A program made the translations under genes and the position numbers. Positions 1-8,094 of a stretch of 64,000 bases of DNA are shown here, in pieces (position 1 is the first letter of the stretch; every line of letters starts with the position of its first letter). The notes under the pieces were generated by a model. That model saw only the letters and a list, made by a program, of their open reading frames with translations. It was not told the DNA's origin and did no database searches. The stretch is from CAMTUW01 sp947085035 (GTDB lineage Bacteria > Actinomycetota > Coriobacteriia > Anaerosomatales > PHET01). The stretch is from the NCBI GenBank assembly GCA_947085035.1, contig CAMTUW010000018.1:62001-126000 (forward strand), in the 5' to 3' direction.

Positions 1-341
1 ACGGACGAGAAGAGCGATTCGAAGAAGTCGTCAAACGACAGACCGATCACACCCGTGACGAAGGTGCCTGCGACGATGAGCCACGCAAGTCGTCGATCGC
101 TTGCTCGCGCGTCGCCGGTGGAGAACACGGCGAGCACCATGTTCCACAAGTCTCTACGGAAATACACGACAATCGCCATCAGCGAAGCCGCATGCAGCAG
201 CACGTCAAACGCTATGTTGCCGGAGAACTGCTCCCAACCGAAGACGGCCGGCACGATCACCAGGTGCCCTGATGAGGAGATCGGCAGGAACTCAGTCATT
301 CCCTGGATGGCTCCGAGTACGAAGGCCTGAATGATCTCCAC
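1..341 (-). CDS. uppP: Undecaprenyl-diphosphatase (partial, runs off left edge)
   Basis: UppP/BacA family membrane enzyme that dephosphorylates undecaprenyl pyrophosphate so the carrier lipid can be reused for cell-wall synthesis. Only the first 113 codons are present. Residues 13-26 read QGMTEFLPISSSGH, the family signature that carries the catalytic Glu and the phosphate-binding Ser/His. Hydrophobic segments follow at about residues 40-58 and 80-97. The GTG start shares one base with the TAG stop of rnj (TAGTG), and GGAGG lies four bases upstream, so translation is probably coupled to rnj. The identity is clear; the C-terminal part cannot be judged. Confidence 0.93.
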   Translation of the reverse strand, partial: MEIIQAFVLGAIQGMTEFLPISSSGHLVIVPAVFGWEQFSGNIAFDVLLHAASLMAIVVYFRRDLWNMVLAVFSTGDARASDRRLAWLIVAGTFVTGVIGLSFDDFFESLFSS

Positions 342-2008
342 TAGACCTCCATCACCACCGGGATGATCATAGGACGCGCCTTCAGACGTTCCCAAAGCAA
401 CTGCGAGATGGATTCGCGTACCGCGCGCTTGACGACAGCCGAGTCCGTCACGCCCTCCCGACCGGTCTTGAGCAGAGTCTTGGACAAGCGGGCGTTCAAT
501 TCAGCCATCAGGTTCTTGTCTTCATTGATGGCGATGCCGCGAGTGACGACCTGCGGCTCTCCGGCCATCTTGCCGGTCCTGGCGTCAATGGCGATCACAA
601 CACTGACCAAACCGTCTTGGCTCATGTGCTGCCGGTCGCGCAAGATGACCTGGCCGATGTCGCCGACGGTGACGCCGTCCACGTAGATGACCCCGGATTC
701 GACCCGTTGACCGAGCTCAGCGTACTCCTCGTCGATCTCCAGGCAGTCGCCATTGTCCATGACGTAGATGTTCTCTTTGTCGACACCGACCGCCTCGGCA
801 AGCTTGGCATGAGCCATCAGATGCCGGGTCTCACCGTGAATCGGCATGAAGAACTCGGGTTTCGTGAGGTTCAGCATGAGCTTGAGCTCTTCTGAGGCCG
901 CGTGACCCGACACGTGAACGTGGGCATTCCCGCGGTGCACGACGTCGCAGCCCGCCTTCGAGAGACGGTTGATCACTCGCGATACCGCTTTCTCGTTGCC
1001 TGGAACCGGTGACGCGGAGATGATGACCGTGTCGCCCTCTTGGACTGTCACCGTCTTGTGGTCGCTGTTCGCCATTCTCGCGAGCGCTGAGAGTGGCTCC
1101 CCTTGGCTCCCGGTGCACAGGATCACGACTTTCTCGGGAGGCAGTCCGTGATTGTCAAAAGCGTCGAGGATATCGTCTGAGTCGATGGTGAGGTAGCCCA
1201 ACTCGCGGGCGACCTTGGTGTTGTTGACCATCGAGCGACCGGTGACGATGACTTTGCGACCCGCAGCGGTAGCCGCGTCACAGACCTGCTGGAGTCGATG
1301 AACGTGGCTTGCGAATGATGCGACGATGACCCGCTGTTTGGCACTTGAGATGATCTCGCGCAGCGCGACTCCCACATCTGCTTCGGAGCGCGTGATACCG
1401 CTGTTCTCGGCGCCTGTGGAGTCAGACATCAGCAGCGTGACCCCCGCCTTGCCGAACTTGGCCAGCGCGCCGTAATCAGTGAGGCGGCCGTCGATGGGAG
1501 TCTGGTCGAGCTTGAAGTCGCCAGTATGGACGATCGTGCCGACGGGGGTGCGGATGAAGATCCCGACGGCGTCGGGAATCGAATGGTTCACCGCGAAGAA
1601 ATCGAGTCCGAAAGCGCCCATCGAAACGTGACCGCCCGCACGAATCTCGCGCAGCTTCGGCCTCTTGATGCGGTGCTCTTCGAGCTTGTTCTTGATGAGC
1701 CCGAGTGTGAGCTTGGTACCCAGTACCGGCACAGGCCGGTCAAGGTCCTTGAGCAGATACGGCAGGGCGCCCGTATGGTCCTCGTGACCATGCGTGATCA
1801 TGATCGCGCGGAGCTTATCGGCGTTCTTCAGGATGTAGGAGTAGTCAGGAAGGATGAGATCGATGCCTGGGTGATCGTCATCCGGGAACATCAGACCGGC
1901 GTCGACGACTACCATGTCAGAATCGTACTCGATCACCGTCATGTTCTTGCCGATGCCGTCAAGTCCCCCAAGCGGAATGACGCGCAGGCGTTGTTGTTTC
2001 TTCGACAT
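341..2008 (-). CDS. rnj: Ribonuclease J
   Basis: Metallo-beta-lactamase/beta-CASP nuclease (555 aa, normal RNase J length) that degrades and matures RNA with 5'-3' exonuclease and endonuclease activity. The zinc-binding motif HGHEDH is at residues 73-78, after a typical N-terminus containing IPLGGLDGIGKN. Further metal ligands are visible in the VHTGDFKLD segment (about residues 160-168). The C-terminal third is the RNase J-specific domain. It follows dapA by about 47 bases and overlaps uppP. dapA-rnj adjacency is the standard actinobacterial order. The ATG at 2008 has an AGGAG about 16 bases away, which is a weak placement, but no better start is apparent. Confidence 0.95.
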   Translation of the reverse strand: MSKKQQRLRVIPLGGLDGIGKNMTVIEYDSDMVVVDAGLMFPDDDHPGIDLILPDYSYILKNADKLRAIMITHGHEDHTGALPYLLKDLDRPVPVLGTKLTLGLIKNKLEEHRIKRPKLREIRAGGHVSMGAFGLDFFAVNHSIPDAVGIFIRTPVGTIVHTGDFKLDQTPIDGRLTDYGALAKFGKAGVTLLMSDSTGAENSGITRSEADVGVALREIISSAKQRVIVASFASHVHRLQQVCDAATAAGRKVIVTGRSMVNNTKVARELGYLTIDSDDILDAFDNHGLPPEKVVILCTGSQGEPLSALARMANSDHKTVTVQEGDTVIISASPVPGNEKAVSRVINRLSKAGCDVVHRGNAHVHVSGHAASEELKLMLNLTKPEFFMPIHGETRHLMAHAKLAEAVGVDKENIYVMDNGDCLEIDEEYAELGQRVESGVIYVDGVTVGDIGQVILRDRQHMSQDGLVSVVIAIDARTGKMAGEPQVVTRGIAINEDKNLMAELNARLSKTLLKTGREGVTDSAVVKRAVRESISQLLWERLKARPMIIPVVMEV

Positions 2009-2055
2009 ATGTGTGTTCTTCGAGCTCCTCTCGGTCGTGCTTGCCCGTAGGGGTC

Positions 2056-2946
2056 CTACAGCACGCCAACGTGACGCATGACGCGCTCGAGCTCCGAGAT
2101 CTGCTCTGCGGTGGCTTCGACCAGTGGTAGTCGAACGCCTCCCGTCGAGAATCCTTGGAGGGCGAGCGCCTTCTTCACCATTATCGGGTTCGCTGTCATG
2201 AACAGAGTCTTCATGAGCGGCAGCAACTCAAGATGGATACGCAGCGCCCGGGTGTGATCTCCCGAGATCTGCGCGTTGATCATTTCTTTGAAACGCACTC
2301 CGGCCACGTGGCTCACGACGCTGATGACACCACGGGCTCCCAGTCCCATGAGCGGCAATGTGAGCTCGTCGTCACCGGCGAAGACCTCGAACCCCTCGGG
2401 CGCGTTGGCAAGAACAGTGGCAGCTTGAGAGAGATCGGGGTTCGCCTGTTTGAGTGCAACGATGTTTTCGCAATCGTCAGCCAGACGGATGACGGTGGCT
2501 GGTTCGAGATTGATCACGCAGCGACCGGGTATGTTGTAGAGGATCACGGGCACATCGACGGCTTCGGCAATCGCGCGGAAGTGTCGGTAGAGGCCCTCTT
2601 GTGGAGGCTTGTTGTAGTAGGGCACGACGGCCATGATCGCGTCGACGCCCAGTGAGACGACCTCGCGCGCGAAACGGACCGAGTCGTCGGTGCAGTTGTC
2701 CCCCGCGTTCGCGATGACGGGCGCAGCGCCGTCCACAGCTTCGACGACGGCGCGGAACAGGTCTATCTTCTGGTCGTAGAAGACGGTCGGACTCTCGCCC
2801 GTCGTCCCGCAGACGACCAGTGCGTCGCTTCCGGTGTCGAGCAGGCGGTGCGCGAGTTCGGCCGCCTTGTCGAGGTCGAGTGAGTTGTCTGCGGTGAACG
2901 GGGTCACCATGGCCGTGATCATGCGGCCGAATCGCGGATCAGTCAT
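2056..2946 (-). CDS. dapA: 4-Hydroxy-tetrahydrodipicolinate synthase
   Basis: First committed step of diaminopimelate/lysine synthesis: condenses aspartate semialdehyde with pyruvate through a Schiff base. The protein has 296 aa and a TIM-barrel fold. The Schiff-base lysine is K166 (VALKQANPD), the catalytic Tyr is Y137 (ILYNIPGR), and the Thr pair is at 48-49 in GTTGES. The open frame continues upstream, but the homologous start is the ATG at 2946, with GAGGGG eleven bases before it. It belongs to the cluster M16 peptidase-dapB-lysC-dapA-rnj. A 122-base spacer with stacked inverted repeats separates it from lysC, which suggests separate control. Confidence 0.95.
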   Translation of the reverse strand: MTDPRFGRMITAMVTPFTADNSLDLDKAAELAHRLLDTGSDALVVCGTTGESPTVFYDQKIDLFRAVVEAVDGAAPVIANAGDNCTDDSVRFAREVVSLGVDAIMAVVPYYNKPPQEGLYRHFRAIAEAVDVPVILYNIPGRCVINLEPATVIRLADDCENIVALKQANPDLSQAATVLANAPEGFEVFAGDDELTLPLMGLGARGVISVVSHVAGVRFKEMINAQISGDHTRALRIHLELLPLMKTLFMTANPIMVKKALALQGFSTGGVRLPLVEATAEQISELERVMRHVGVL

Positions 2947-2972
2947 CAAGAGTCCAACCCCTCGAAATTCTC

Positions 2973-3026
2973 GTCCGCACGTCTGCGGGCGCGGACACAC
3001 GTTCTTGTGTGTGCATTGTGCCACAC
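2973..3026 (-). promoter_or_regulatory. Overlapping inverted repeats in the lysC-dapA spacer
   Basis: Three inverted repeats are chained so that neighbours share bases. GTGTG/CACAC occupies 3009-3026, ACACAC/GTGTGT occupies 2995-3012, and GTCCGC/GCGGAC occupies 2973-2996. The first and second cannot form together, and the second and third clash by two bases. This geometry resembles an attenuator or leader switch placed 27 bases before the dapA start. There is no U-run, so a translational or processing role is more likely than termination. No ligand-binding consensus (for example a lysine riboswitch) fits in the 122-base spacer. Confidence 0.35.
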
Positions 3027-3068
3027 GCGACTGACATCGGAGCACGCGATCACGCCAACGTCACGACG

Positions 3069-4310
3069 TCACGATCCCAGGTCGAAGCCGTCGTGCAACG
3101 CTGAGACCGCCCTTTCGGCGTCGCGGGCGTTCACAAGCACCGAGATCGTGGTGTGCGAGTCTGCCGTCTGGAGCACATTCACTCCTGCATCGGCCAGATA
3201 TCCAGCAAGGCGCGCCATCACGCCCGGAACACCATGCATTCCGGCCCCCACCACCGTGACTTTGGCGAGTTCGGCGGTGACTCGGTACTGGAGGCCGAGG
3301 GCCTCCAGAACGCCGAGTGCCACCTCGACCGAAGGAGCTGCCACGGTGAAGACGAGCCTGTCGCCCACAGGGGTGAACATGTCGAGTGAGACGTTCGCGT
3401 CCGCCATCGCTCGGTACACGACCGCCTGGGCCGCCATGTGCTCAGCAGTGCCCTCAGGGGCCGACAACGTGACGCGCAGGCGGGTGACTCCGCTCGTGTG
3501 CGTGACTGCGGTAGCCACCGAGCTCGAGCGGTAACCGGCGATGTCAGCCACGAGGGTACCGGGATGATCGCTGTAGGTGTTTCGCACGCGTACGGCGAGC
3601 CCACTGGCGAGCGCGAGCTCGGCCGCCGACGTATGAACCACTCGGCTGCCTGCCCGGGCCATCTGAAAGAGCTCATCGGCACGTACGGACTCAAGAACAC
3701 CTGCGCTCCCGCAGGTACGAGGGTCCGCGGTCATGACACCGTCTACATCGGTGAAGATGATGACCTCTTGGGCGTGCAGCGCGACACCGAGCGCGCATGC
3801 GGTCGTGTCGCTGCCCCCACGGCCGAGCGTGGTGACGCGGCCCTGCTCGGTCATGCCCTGAAAACCGCACACGACCGGCACGCTGCCGACGTCGATGAGA
3901 GCGATGAGTGGCCCGGTGTGTATCTCGGTGATCGAGGCTCCATCGTATGCGTCATCGGTCAGGATGCCGGCCTCGCCGCCGGTGAGCGCATGCGCGTCGA
4001 CGCCCTTCGAGCGCAGTTCGTGCGCTACGACAATCGCGCTGATGGTCTCCCCCAGAGTGGCGAGAAGGTCGCGCTCGCGAGGGTCCGTCGGCAATTCCTG
4101 GACCAAGGAGAGCAGGGTATCGGTGGCGTACGGGTCACCCTTGCGCCCCATAGCGCTCACGACGACGACGGGCGCCTTGCCCGACTCCAAGATGCCGATG
4201 ACGCGTGCGGCAACACCAGCGCGACCCTGCTCTGTGGCCAGCGACGTGCCGCCGAACTTCATGACCACGACGGGGGTTTTCGTGCGCGCGGTAGAGGCTC
4301 CCTCCGTCAC
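3069..4310 (-). CDS. lysC: Aspartate kinase
   Basis: Phosphorylates aspartate, the entry reaction for lysine, methionine, threonine and diaminopimelate. The protein has 413 aa. The nucleotide-binding KFGGTS motif is at residues 18-23, the kinase domain spans roughly residues 14-260, and two ACT-type regulatory regions fill the C-terminal 150 residues. The second of these contains VTVVGAGMHGVPGVMARL, the usual ACT start. The GTG start lies one base after the dapB stop, with GGGGAG just upstream, so it is coupled to dapB. Its presence between dapB and dapA is an addition to the Streptomyces-type order. Feedback by lysine or threonine is likely from the ACT domains but is not shown by sequence alone. 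Confidence 0.95.
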   Translation of the reverse strand: MTEGASTARTKTPVVVMKFGGTSLATEQGRAGVAARVIGILESGKAPVVVVSAMGRKGDPYATDTLLSLVQELPTDPRERDLLATLGETISAIVVAHELRSKGVDAHALTGGEAGILTDDAYDGASITEIHTGPLIALIDVGSVPVVCGFQGMTEQGRVTTLGRGGSDTTACALGVALHAQEVIIFTDVDGVMTADPRTCGSAGVLESVRADELFQMARAGSRVVHTSAAELALASGLAVRVRNTYSDHPGTLVADIAGYRSSSVATAVTHTSGVTRLRVTLSAPEGTAEHMAAQAVVYRAMADANVSLDMFTPVGDRLVFTVAAPSVEVALGVLEALGLQYRVTAELAKVTVVGAGMHGVPGVMARLAGYLADAGVNVLQTADSHTTISVLVNARDAERAVSALHDGFDLGS

Positions 4311-4311
4311 G

Positions 4312-5109
4312 CTACTCCCCCATCAGGTTCTCGAGACCGACAACGAGGCCTGAGAGTCCGGAAACATTGCGAATGGCGAGAACGACGCCGGGCATGAAAC
4401 TCGTGCGATCGATGGAATCGTGACGGATGGAAAGCGTCTGACCCTGTCCGCCGAACAGCACCTCCTGGTGCGCGACGAGTCCGGGCAGACGGACGGAGTG
4501 CACGGTGACGTTGTCCACGAGTGCGCCACGGGCGCCCTCCATGCCCGCGAGCTCAGTCTCTCGCCCGGGTGCGACAGGGGTTTGTGTGCGGGCCTCTGAG
4601 ATCAGCCGAGCCGTGCGCACCGCCGTCCCGCTGGGGGCGTCGACCTTGCGGTCGTGATGAAGCTCGATGATCTCGACGTGGTCCATGAAGCGCGCGGCCG
4701 TCGCGGCGAACCGCATCATGAGCACTGCGCCGATGGCGAAGTTCGGTGCGTAGAACAAGCATGTGCCGGGATGGGCGTTCTCGCATTCAGCCAGCTGGAC
4801 AAGCTTCTCGTCAGACAGGCCGGTCGTGCCGACGATGCAGTCGACGCCGGCCGCCATCGCGGTGCAGAGGTTTCCCTCGACCGCGTCGGGGTGGGTGAAA
4901 TCGACCATCACGTCAGGGCGGGTATCAGCGATCGCGGTCACAAGCGAGGCGACGCAGTTGACCGAGCCCCCCGCACCGTCGTCGATAGCCAGACCGGCGC
5001 AGTTCACATCCACCGCTGCGACGACTTCCATCCCGTCGGCTGCGGTGACAGCCTTGACCACCTCAGAACCCATGCGGCCTGCTGCTCCTGTCACAAGAAC
5101 GCGTATCAT
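4312..5109 (-). CDS. dapB: 4-Hydroxy-tetrahydrodipicolinate reductase
   Basis: NAD(P)H-dependent reductase acting directly after DapA in diaminopimelate synthesis. The protein has 265 aa. The Rossmann motif TGAAGRMG is at residues 7-14. The family signature HHDRKVDAPSGT is at 151-162, with the catalytic His and Lys. The frame is open far upstream, but the conserved start MIRVLVTG is the ATG at 5109, preceded by AGGAAGCAGGGAAG. The two further ATGs upstream (5133, 5151) would add a non-conserved acidic leader. The gene begins 43 bases after the M16 peptidase stop. Confidence 0.94.
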   Translation of the reverse strand: MIRVLVTGAAGRMGSEVVKAVTAADGMEVVAAVDVNCAGLAIDDGAGGSVNCVASLVTAIADTRPDVMVDFTHPDAVEGNLCTAMAAGVDCIVGTTGLSDEKLVQLAECENAHPGTCLFYAPNFAIGAVLMMRFAATAARFMDHVEIIELHHDRKVDAPSGTAVRTARLISEARTQTPVAPGRETELAGMEGARGALVDNVTVHSVRLPGLVAHQEVLFGGQGQTLSIRHDSIDRTSFMPGVVLAIRNVSGLSGLVVGLENLMGE

Positions 5110-5152
5110 CTTCCCTGCTTCCTCTTCAGTCATGGCCGCCTCTGCGTTCATC

Positions 5153-6406
5153 CTACTGGACCAACGGCTCGAGCTGCTGACGCGTGAACGGGCCGATGAC
5201 TGCGAGCACTCGCTCGCGCTCCAGCACCCCTGCGGCGACCCGTTTGAGGTCCTCCATCGTGATCGCGTCGAAGCGCTCCACGATCTCGTCAGCAGAGAGT
5301 ATCTCGCCACCCACGACCTCGTTCTTGCCAAGGCGCGTCATGCGCATGCGTGTAGATTCCATTCCCAAGACGAGATGACCCTTGGTGGACTGCCTCACGC
5401 GGTCCAGTTCGTGTGGAGTGACACCGGATGAGGCGACCTGCTCCATCTCCTGGCGAATCAGTCCGATGACCTCCTGGGCGTTGTCAGGCCTGGTTCCGGC
5501 GTACACGGCGAACTGTCCCGTGTCTCGATACAACGCAGAGAACGAGTAGACCGCGTAGGCCAGCCCGCGCTTCTCACGGATCTCTTGAAACAGTCGCGAG
5601 CTCATTCCACCACCCAACACGCCATCGAGGATGGAGAGCGCGAAGCGGTCCGGATGGTGAGCGTTCATCGCTTCGACGCCGTAGCAGATATGGGCCTGCT
5701 CGGTGTCCTTCTCGATGACAGAGATGCGTGAGACCCCTGAGGATTTCGCAACCGGCCGCACGGAGCGCGGTCCTTCGGACAAGCCGCCAAGATACCTTTC
5801 AGTGAGTTCAACGAGGAGTTCGTGATCGACACTGCCGGCAGCGGCGATGACACAGTTCCCAGAAAGGTAGTGCCGGGACCGAAACGTGACCGAGCTCTCG
5901 TGGTCGAAGACGCCGACACTGGCTCGACTGCCGAGAATGGGAAGCCCGATGGGATGATCGGGCCACAGCGCCTTGTCGAACAGCTCGTGAATGCGGTCGT
6001 CGGGAGTGTCTTCCATCCGCGCGATCTCTTCGATCACGACTTCGCGTTCGGATACACACGAATCGCTGGTGAGGCTCGCGTCAACGACCATGTCGGCGAG
6101 AAGTTCGAATGCCTTGGGCAGATGCTCATCGACGAAGCGGCTGTAGTAGCAGGTGTACTCCTTCGACGTGAAGGCATTGAGTTCCGCGCCGAGATGATCG
6201 AACCTCTCCGAGATCTCTTTGGCGGTCCGCGTCGAAGTACCCTTGAACATCATGTGCTCCATGAAGTGAGACATGCCTGCTTCTTGCGAAGTCTCATCCC
6301 GGCTGCCCACGGCGAACCAGATTCCCAAAGCGACAGAGCGAACCGAGTCCATAGGCTCGCTCATCACGGTGATACCGTTGTCGAGGACCGTCTTTCGATA
6401 GAACAT
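5153..6406 (-). CDS. M16 family zinc peptidase (processing-peptidase-like)
   Basis: Insulinase/mitochondrial-processing-peptidase family metalloprotease of 417 aa. The inverted zinc motif HFMEH is at residues 47-51, and the third ligand Glu lies about 75 residues later in VVIEEIARMED, the expected HxxEH-x(74-76)-E spacing. The second, inactive-like half (about residues 200-417) has the usual M16 C-terminal domain. Homologues sit between pnp and dapB throughout actinobacteria; the substrate is unknown. I chose ATG 6406 (MFYRKTVLDNG); a TTG at 6439 is also in frame. The gene is the first of the dapB-lysC-dapA-rnj cluster. Confidence 0.9.
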   Translation of the reverse strand: MFYRKTVLDNGITVMSEPMDSVRSVALGIWFAVGSRDETSQEAGMSHFMEHMMFKGTSTRTAKEISERFDHLGAELNAFTSKEYTCYYSRFVDEHLPKAFELLADMVVDASLTSDSCVSEREVVIEEIARMEDTPDDRIHELFDKALWPDHPIGLPILGSRASVGVFDHESSVTFRSRHYLSGNCVIAAAGSVDHELLVELTERYLGGLSEGPRSVRPVAKSSGVSRISVIEKDTEQAHICYGVEAMNAHHPDRFALSILDGVLGGGMSSRLFQEIREKRGLAYAVYSFSALYRDTGQFAVYAGTRPDNAQEVIGLIRQEMEQVASSGVTPHELDRVRQSTKGHLVLGMESTRMRMTRLGKNEVVGGEILSADEIVERFDAITMEDLKRVAAGVLERERVLAVIGPFTRQQLEPLVQ

Positions 6407-6442
6407 GAACACCCCATTCGGGTCGATGCGGCGAAGCAAGCG

Positions 6443-6464
6443 ATGCGCTCGAAGCGCATGTCAA
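6443..6464 (-). promoter_or_regulatory. TTGACA box abutting a perfect palindrome upstream of the M16 peptidase
   Basis: On the minus strand a perfect TTGACA (6459-6464) is followed directly by ATGCGCT-TCG-AGCGCAT, a 7-bp inverted repeat at 6443-6459. No good -10 box lies 16-18 bases downstream of it. The palindrome could be an operator or a leader hairpin just ahead of the peptidase start (6406). The rest of the 178-base divergent spacer to the carboxypeptidase gene (6407-6584) holds a TACAAT-like sequence at 6521-6526 on the plus strand without a -35 box. Both promoter assignments are tentative. Confidence 0.3.
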
Positions 6465-6584
6465 CAGGGTACCCGAACACGTTGGACCGTGGAGAGCCTC
6501 CCGTCTGGACGAGGGACGCTACAATGCACGCAGAGACTCAGGGGCACCTCGAGCCCCGCGTTCACCGCATGAAGGGCGTCTCGG

Positions 6585-8018
6585 ATGACAGGGTTCGCGC
6601 GCAGAAGTGTGTACGGTGCCCTGTGCGCACTTCGCGTGTTGCTGGTTGCGGGCGTGCTCGCGGGCTCGCTCGTGCTGCACCCGTCATCAGCGCTCGCCTC
6701 CAGGCTTGCTACCGATCGCATCGACGGCATCCCGCTGTCGAGAGGGTCGGTACCGACCTCTGTCGCCCCGGACATCTCTGCACGCGCAGGGGCCCTGGTC
6801 ACCGCGGACGGGCGTGTGCTCTGGTCGCGGAGCCTCCGAGCACAGCGCCCGATGGCGAGTACAACGAAGATCATGACCGCGCTCCTCGTCATGGAGCACA
6901 CCACTCCGACCGAGACCATCACCATCACCAGGGCTGCCAGCCGCGTCCCTTACGCCACCGGGCTTCGAAGTGGCGAGAAGCGAAGCGTGCGCAAGCTGCT
7001 TGAGTTGACGCTGGTCGCCTCGTCAAACGACGCGGCCACCGCACTCGCCATTCACGTGGGCGGCAGTGTGGGGGGCTTCTCGAAGATGATGAACGCTCGC
7101 GCGGTCAAGCTGGGGCTACGTGACACCCGCTATGTCAACTCGCATGGCCTCGACGCCACGGGGCACTACTCCTCGGCCGCAGACCTCGCCGTGTTGATGA
7201 GAGCAGCCATGGCGCAACCTGAGTTCAAGCGGATCGTCGGGTTGAGAGCGGTTCGACTGCCCGCGTATCGCACGCGCTCCGCGCGTACGCTCAAGAGCAC
7301 CGATGCGCTCTTGGGACAGGTCGAGGGGTTGCATGGCGGCAAGACCGGATACACCGGCGATGCGCGGTACTGCTACGTTGCCAGCGCGCGCCGCGACGGC
7401 GTGTCGCTGTCAACGGTCGTACTCGGTTCATCGTCATCGTCAGCGCGATTCGTGAGTTCAGCAAGGCTGCTCGCATGGGGCTTTCGGCACTACCGCGTCA
7501 GGCAGCTTGGCTCGGTGACTTCAACGGTCGGCGCGGTACCGATCTCGGCGAACCCGAGCATGTCCGTCGGTGTCCGATGCGAGAACACCGTTTCGACCCC
7601 GGTGTTCGGCCCGCTTGGGGCGGTGACGAGAAACGTATCGCTGCCGACGAGTGTGGCGGTCCCGGTGTTCGCAGGTCAGACGCTTGGCGTCGTGCACTTC
7701 ATCCAGGGCTCCAGCGTCATCGCGACCGTGAGCGCCGTCGCGACCGCGTCACGTGCCTCTGCTGAGGAGACGGTGGGTGTCGTGCCGGTCGATGGCGCCG
7801 CGGACCCAGAAGTGCCGGTCAGGGCCGCACCGAGCACGGCAACCGTCGCGCCGTATGATCCGCTTCGTCCGGTCGAGCGGGTCGTGATCCTTGATTCTCG
7901 CGTAGCCGCTCCTGTCGTGGAAGGCCAGGTGCTGGGGCAGATCGTGTACACCCAGGATGGTCGCGTGCTGGTCACCGTACCCGTTGTCGCAAGCCGATCG
8001 ATTCCTTTGGCCGGGTGA
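6585..8018 (+). CDS. D-alanyl-D-alanine carboxypeptidase (PBP5 type)
   Basis: Low-molecular-weight penicillin-binding protein that trims the terminal D-Ala from peptidoglycan pentapeptides; exported. The 477-aa protein starts with a signal peptide (basic residues, then a hydrophobic stretch 17-31, ending near ALA 36-38). Active-site motifs are STTK (92-95), SSN (146-148) and KTG (253-255). After the catalytic domain (about 60-300), residues 352-388 and 434-470 repeat the same beta-rich pattern (aPVxxGQxLGxV), a duplicated PBP5-associated motif. No clear C-terminal amphipathic anchor is seen. It is one of only two plus-strand genes and interrupts the usual pnp-M16 order, so it was probably inserted. 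Confidence 0.9.
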   Translation: MTGFARRSVYGALCALRVLLVAGVLAGSLVLHPSSALASRLATDRIDGIPLSRGSVPTSVAPDISARAGALVTADGRVLWSRSLRAQRPMASTTKIMTALLVMEHTTPTETITITRAASRVPYATGLRSGEKRSVRKLLELTLVASSNDAATALAIHVGGSVGGFSKMMNARAVKLGLRDTRYVNSHGLDATGHYSSAADLAVLMRAAMAQPEFKRIVGLRAVRLPAYRTRSARTLKSTDALLGQVEGLHGGKTGYTGDARYCYVASARRDGVSLSTVVLGSSSSSARFVSSARLLAWGFRHYRVRQLGSVTSTVGAVPISANPSMSVGVRCENTVSTPVFGPLGAVTRNVSLPTSVAVPVFAGQTLGVVHFIQGSSVIATVSAVATASRASAEETVGVVPVDGAADPEVPVRAAPSTATVAPYDPLRPVERVVILDSRVAAPVVEGQVLGQIVYTQDGRVLVTVPVVASRSIPLAG

Positions 8019-8035
8019 ACTGTCATCGAGTGATA

Positions 8036-8073
8036 CCAAAATGCGAGGCCCCCATCCTTCGAGGGCCTCGCAT
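8036..8073 (-). terminator. Rho-independent terminator after pnp
   Basis: An 11-bp stem ATGCGAGGCCC/GGGCCTCGCAT (8041-8073) with an 11-base loop. On the minus strand it is followed by TTTT, which fits the end of the rimP-to-pnp transcript. On the plus strand the same hairpin lies 22 bases after the carboxypeptidase stop but lacks a T-run, so it may act weakly in that direction too. It is the only element in the short gap between these convergent genes. Confidence 0.85.
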
Positions 8074-8094
8074 CGATCACGTATCCGAGTGAAT

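Noticed and set aside
2947..3068. Lysine riboswitch before dapA
   Set aside because: The spacer is only 122 bases, shorter than the lysine aptamer, and none of its conserved elements is visible.
5822..7003. Plus-strand open frame of 393 codons across the M16/carboxypeptidase spacer
   Set aside because: It overlaps the M16 gene in antisense and the carboxypeptidase in another frame, and it lacks any family signature or ribosome-binding site.
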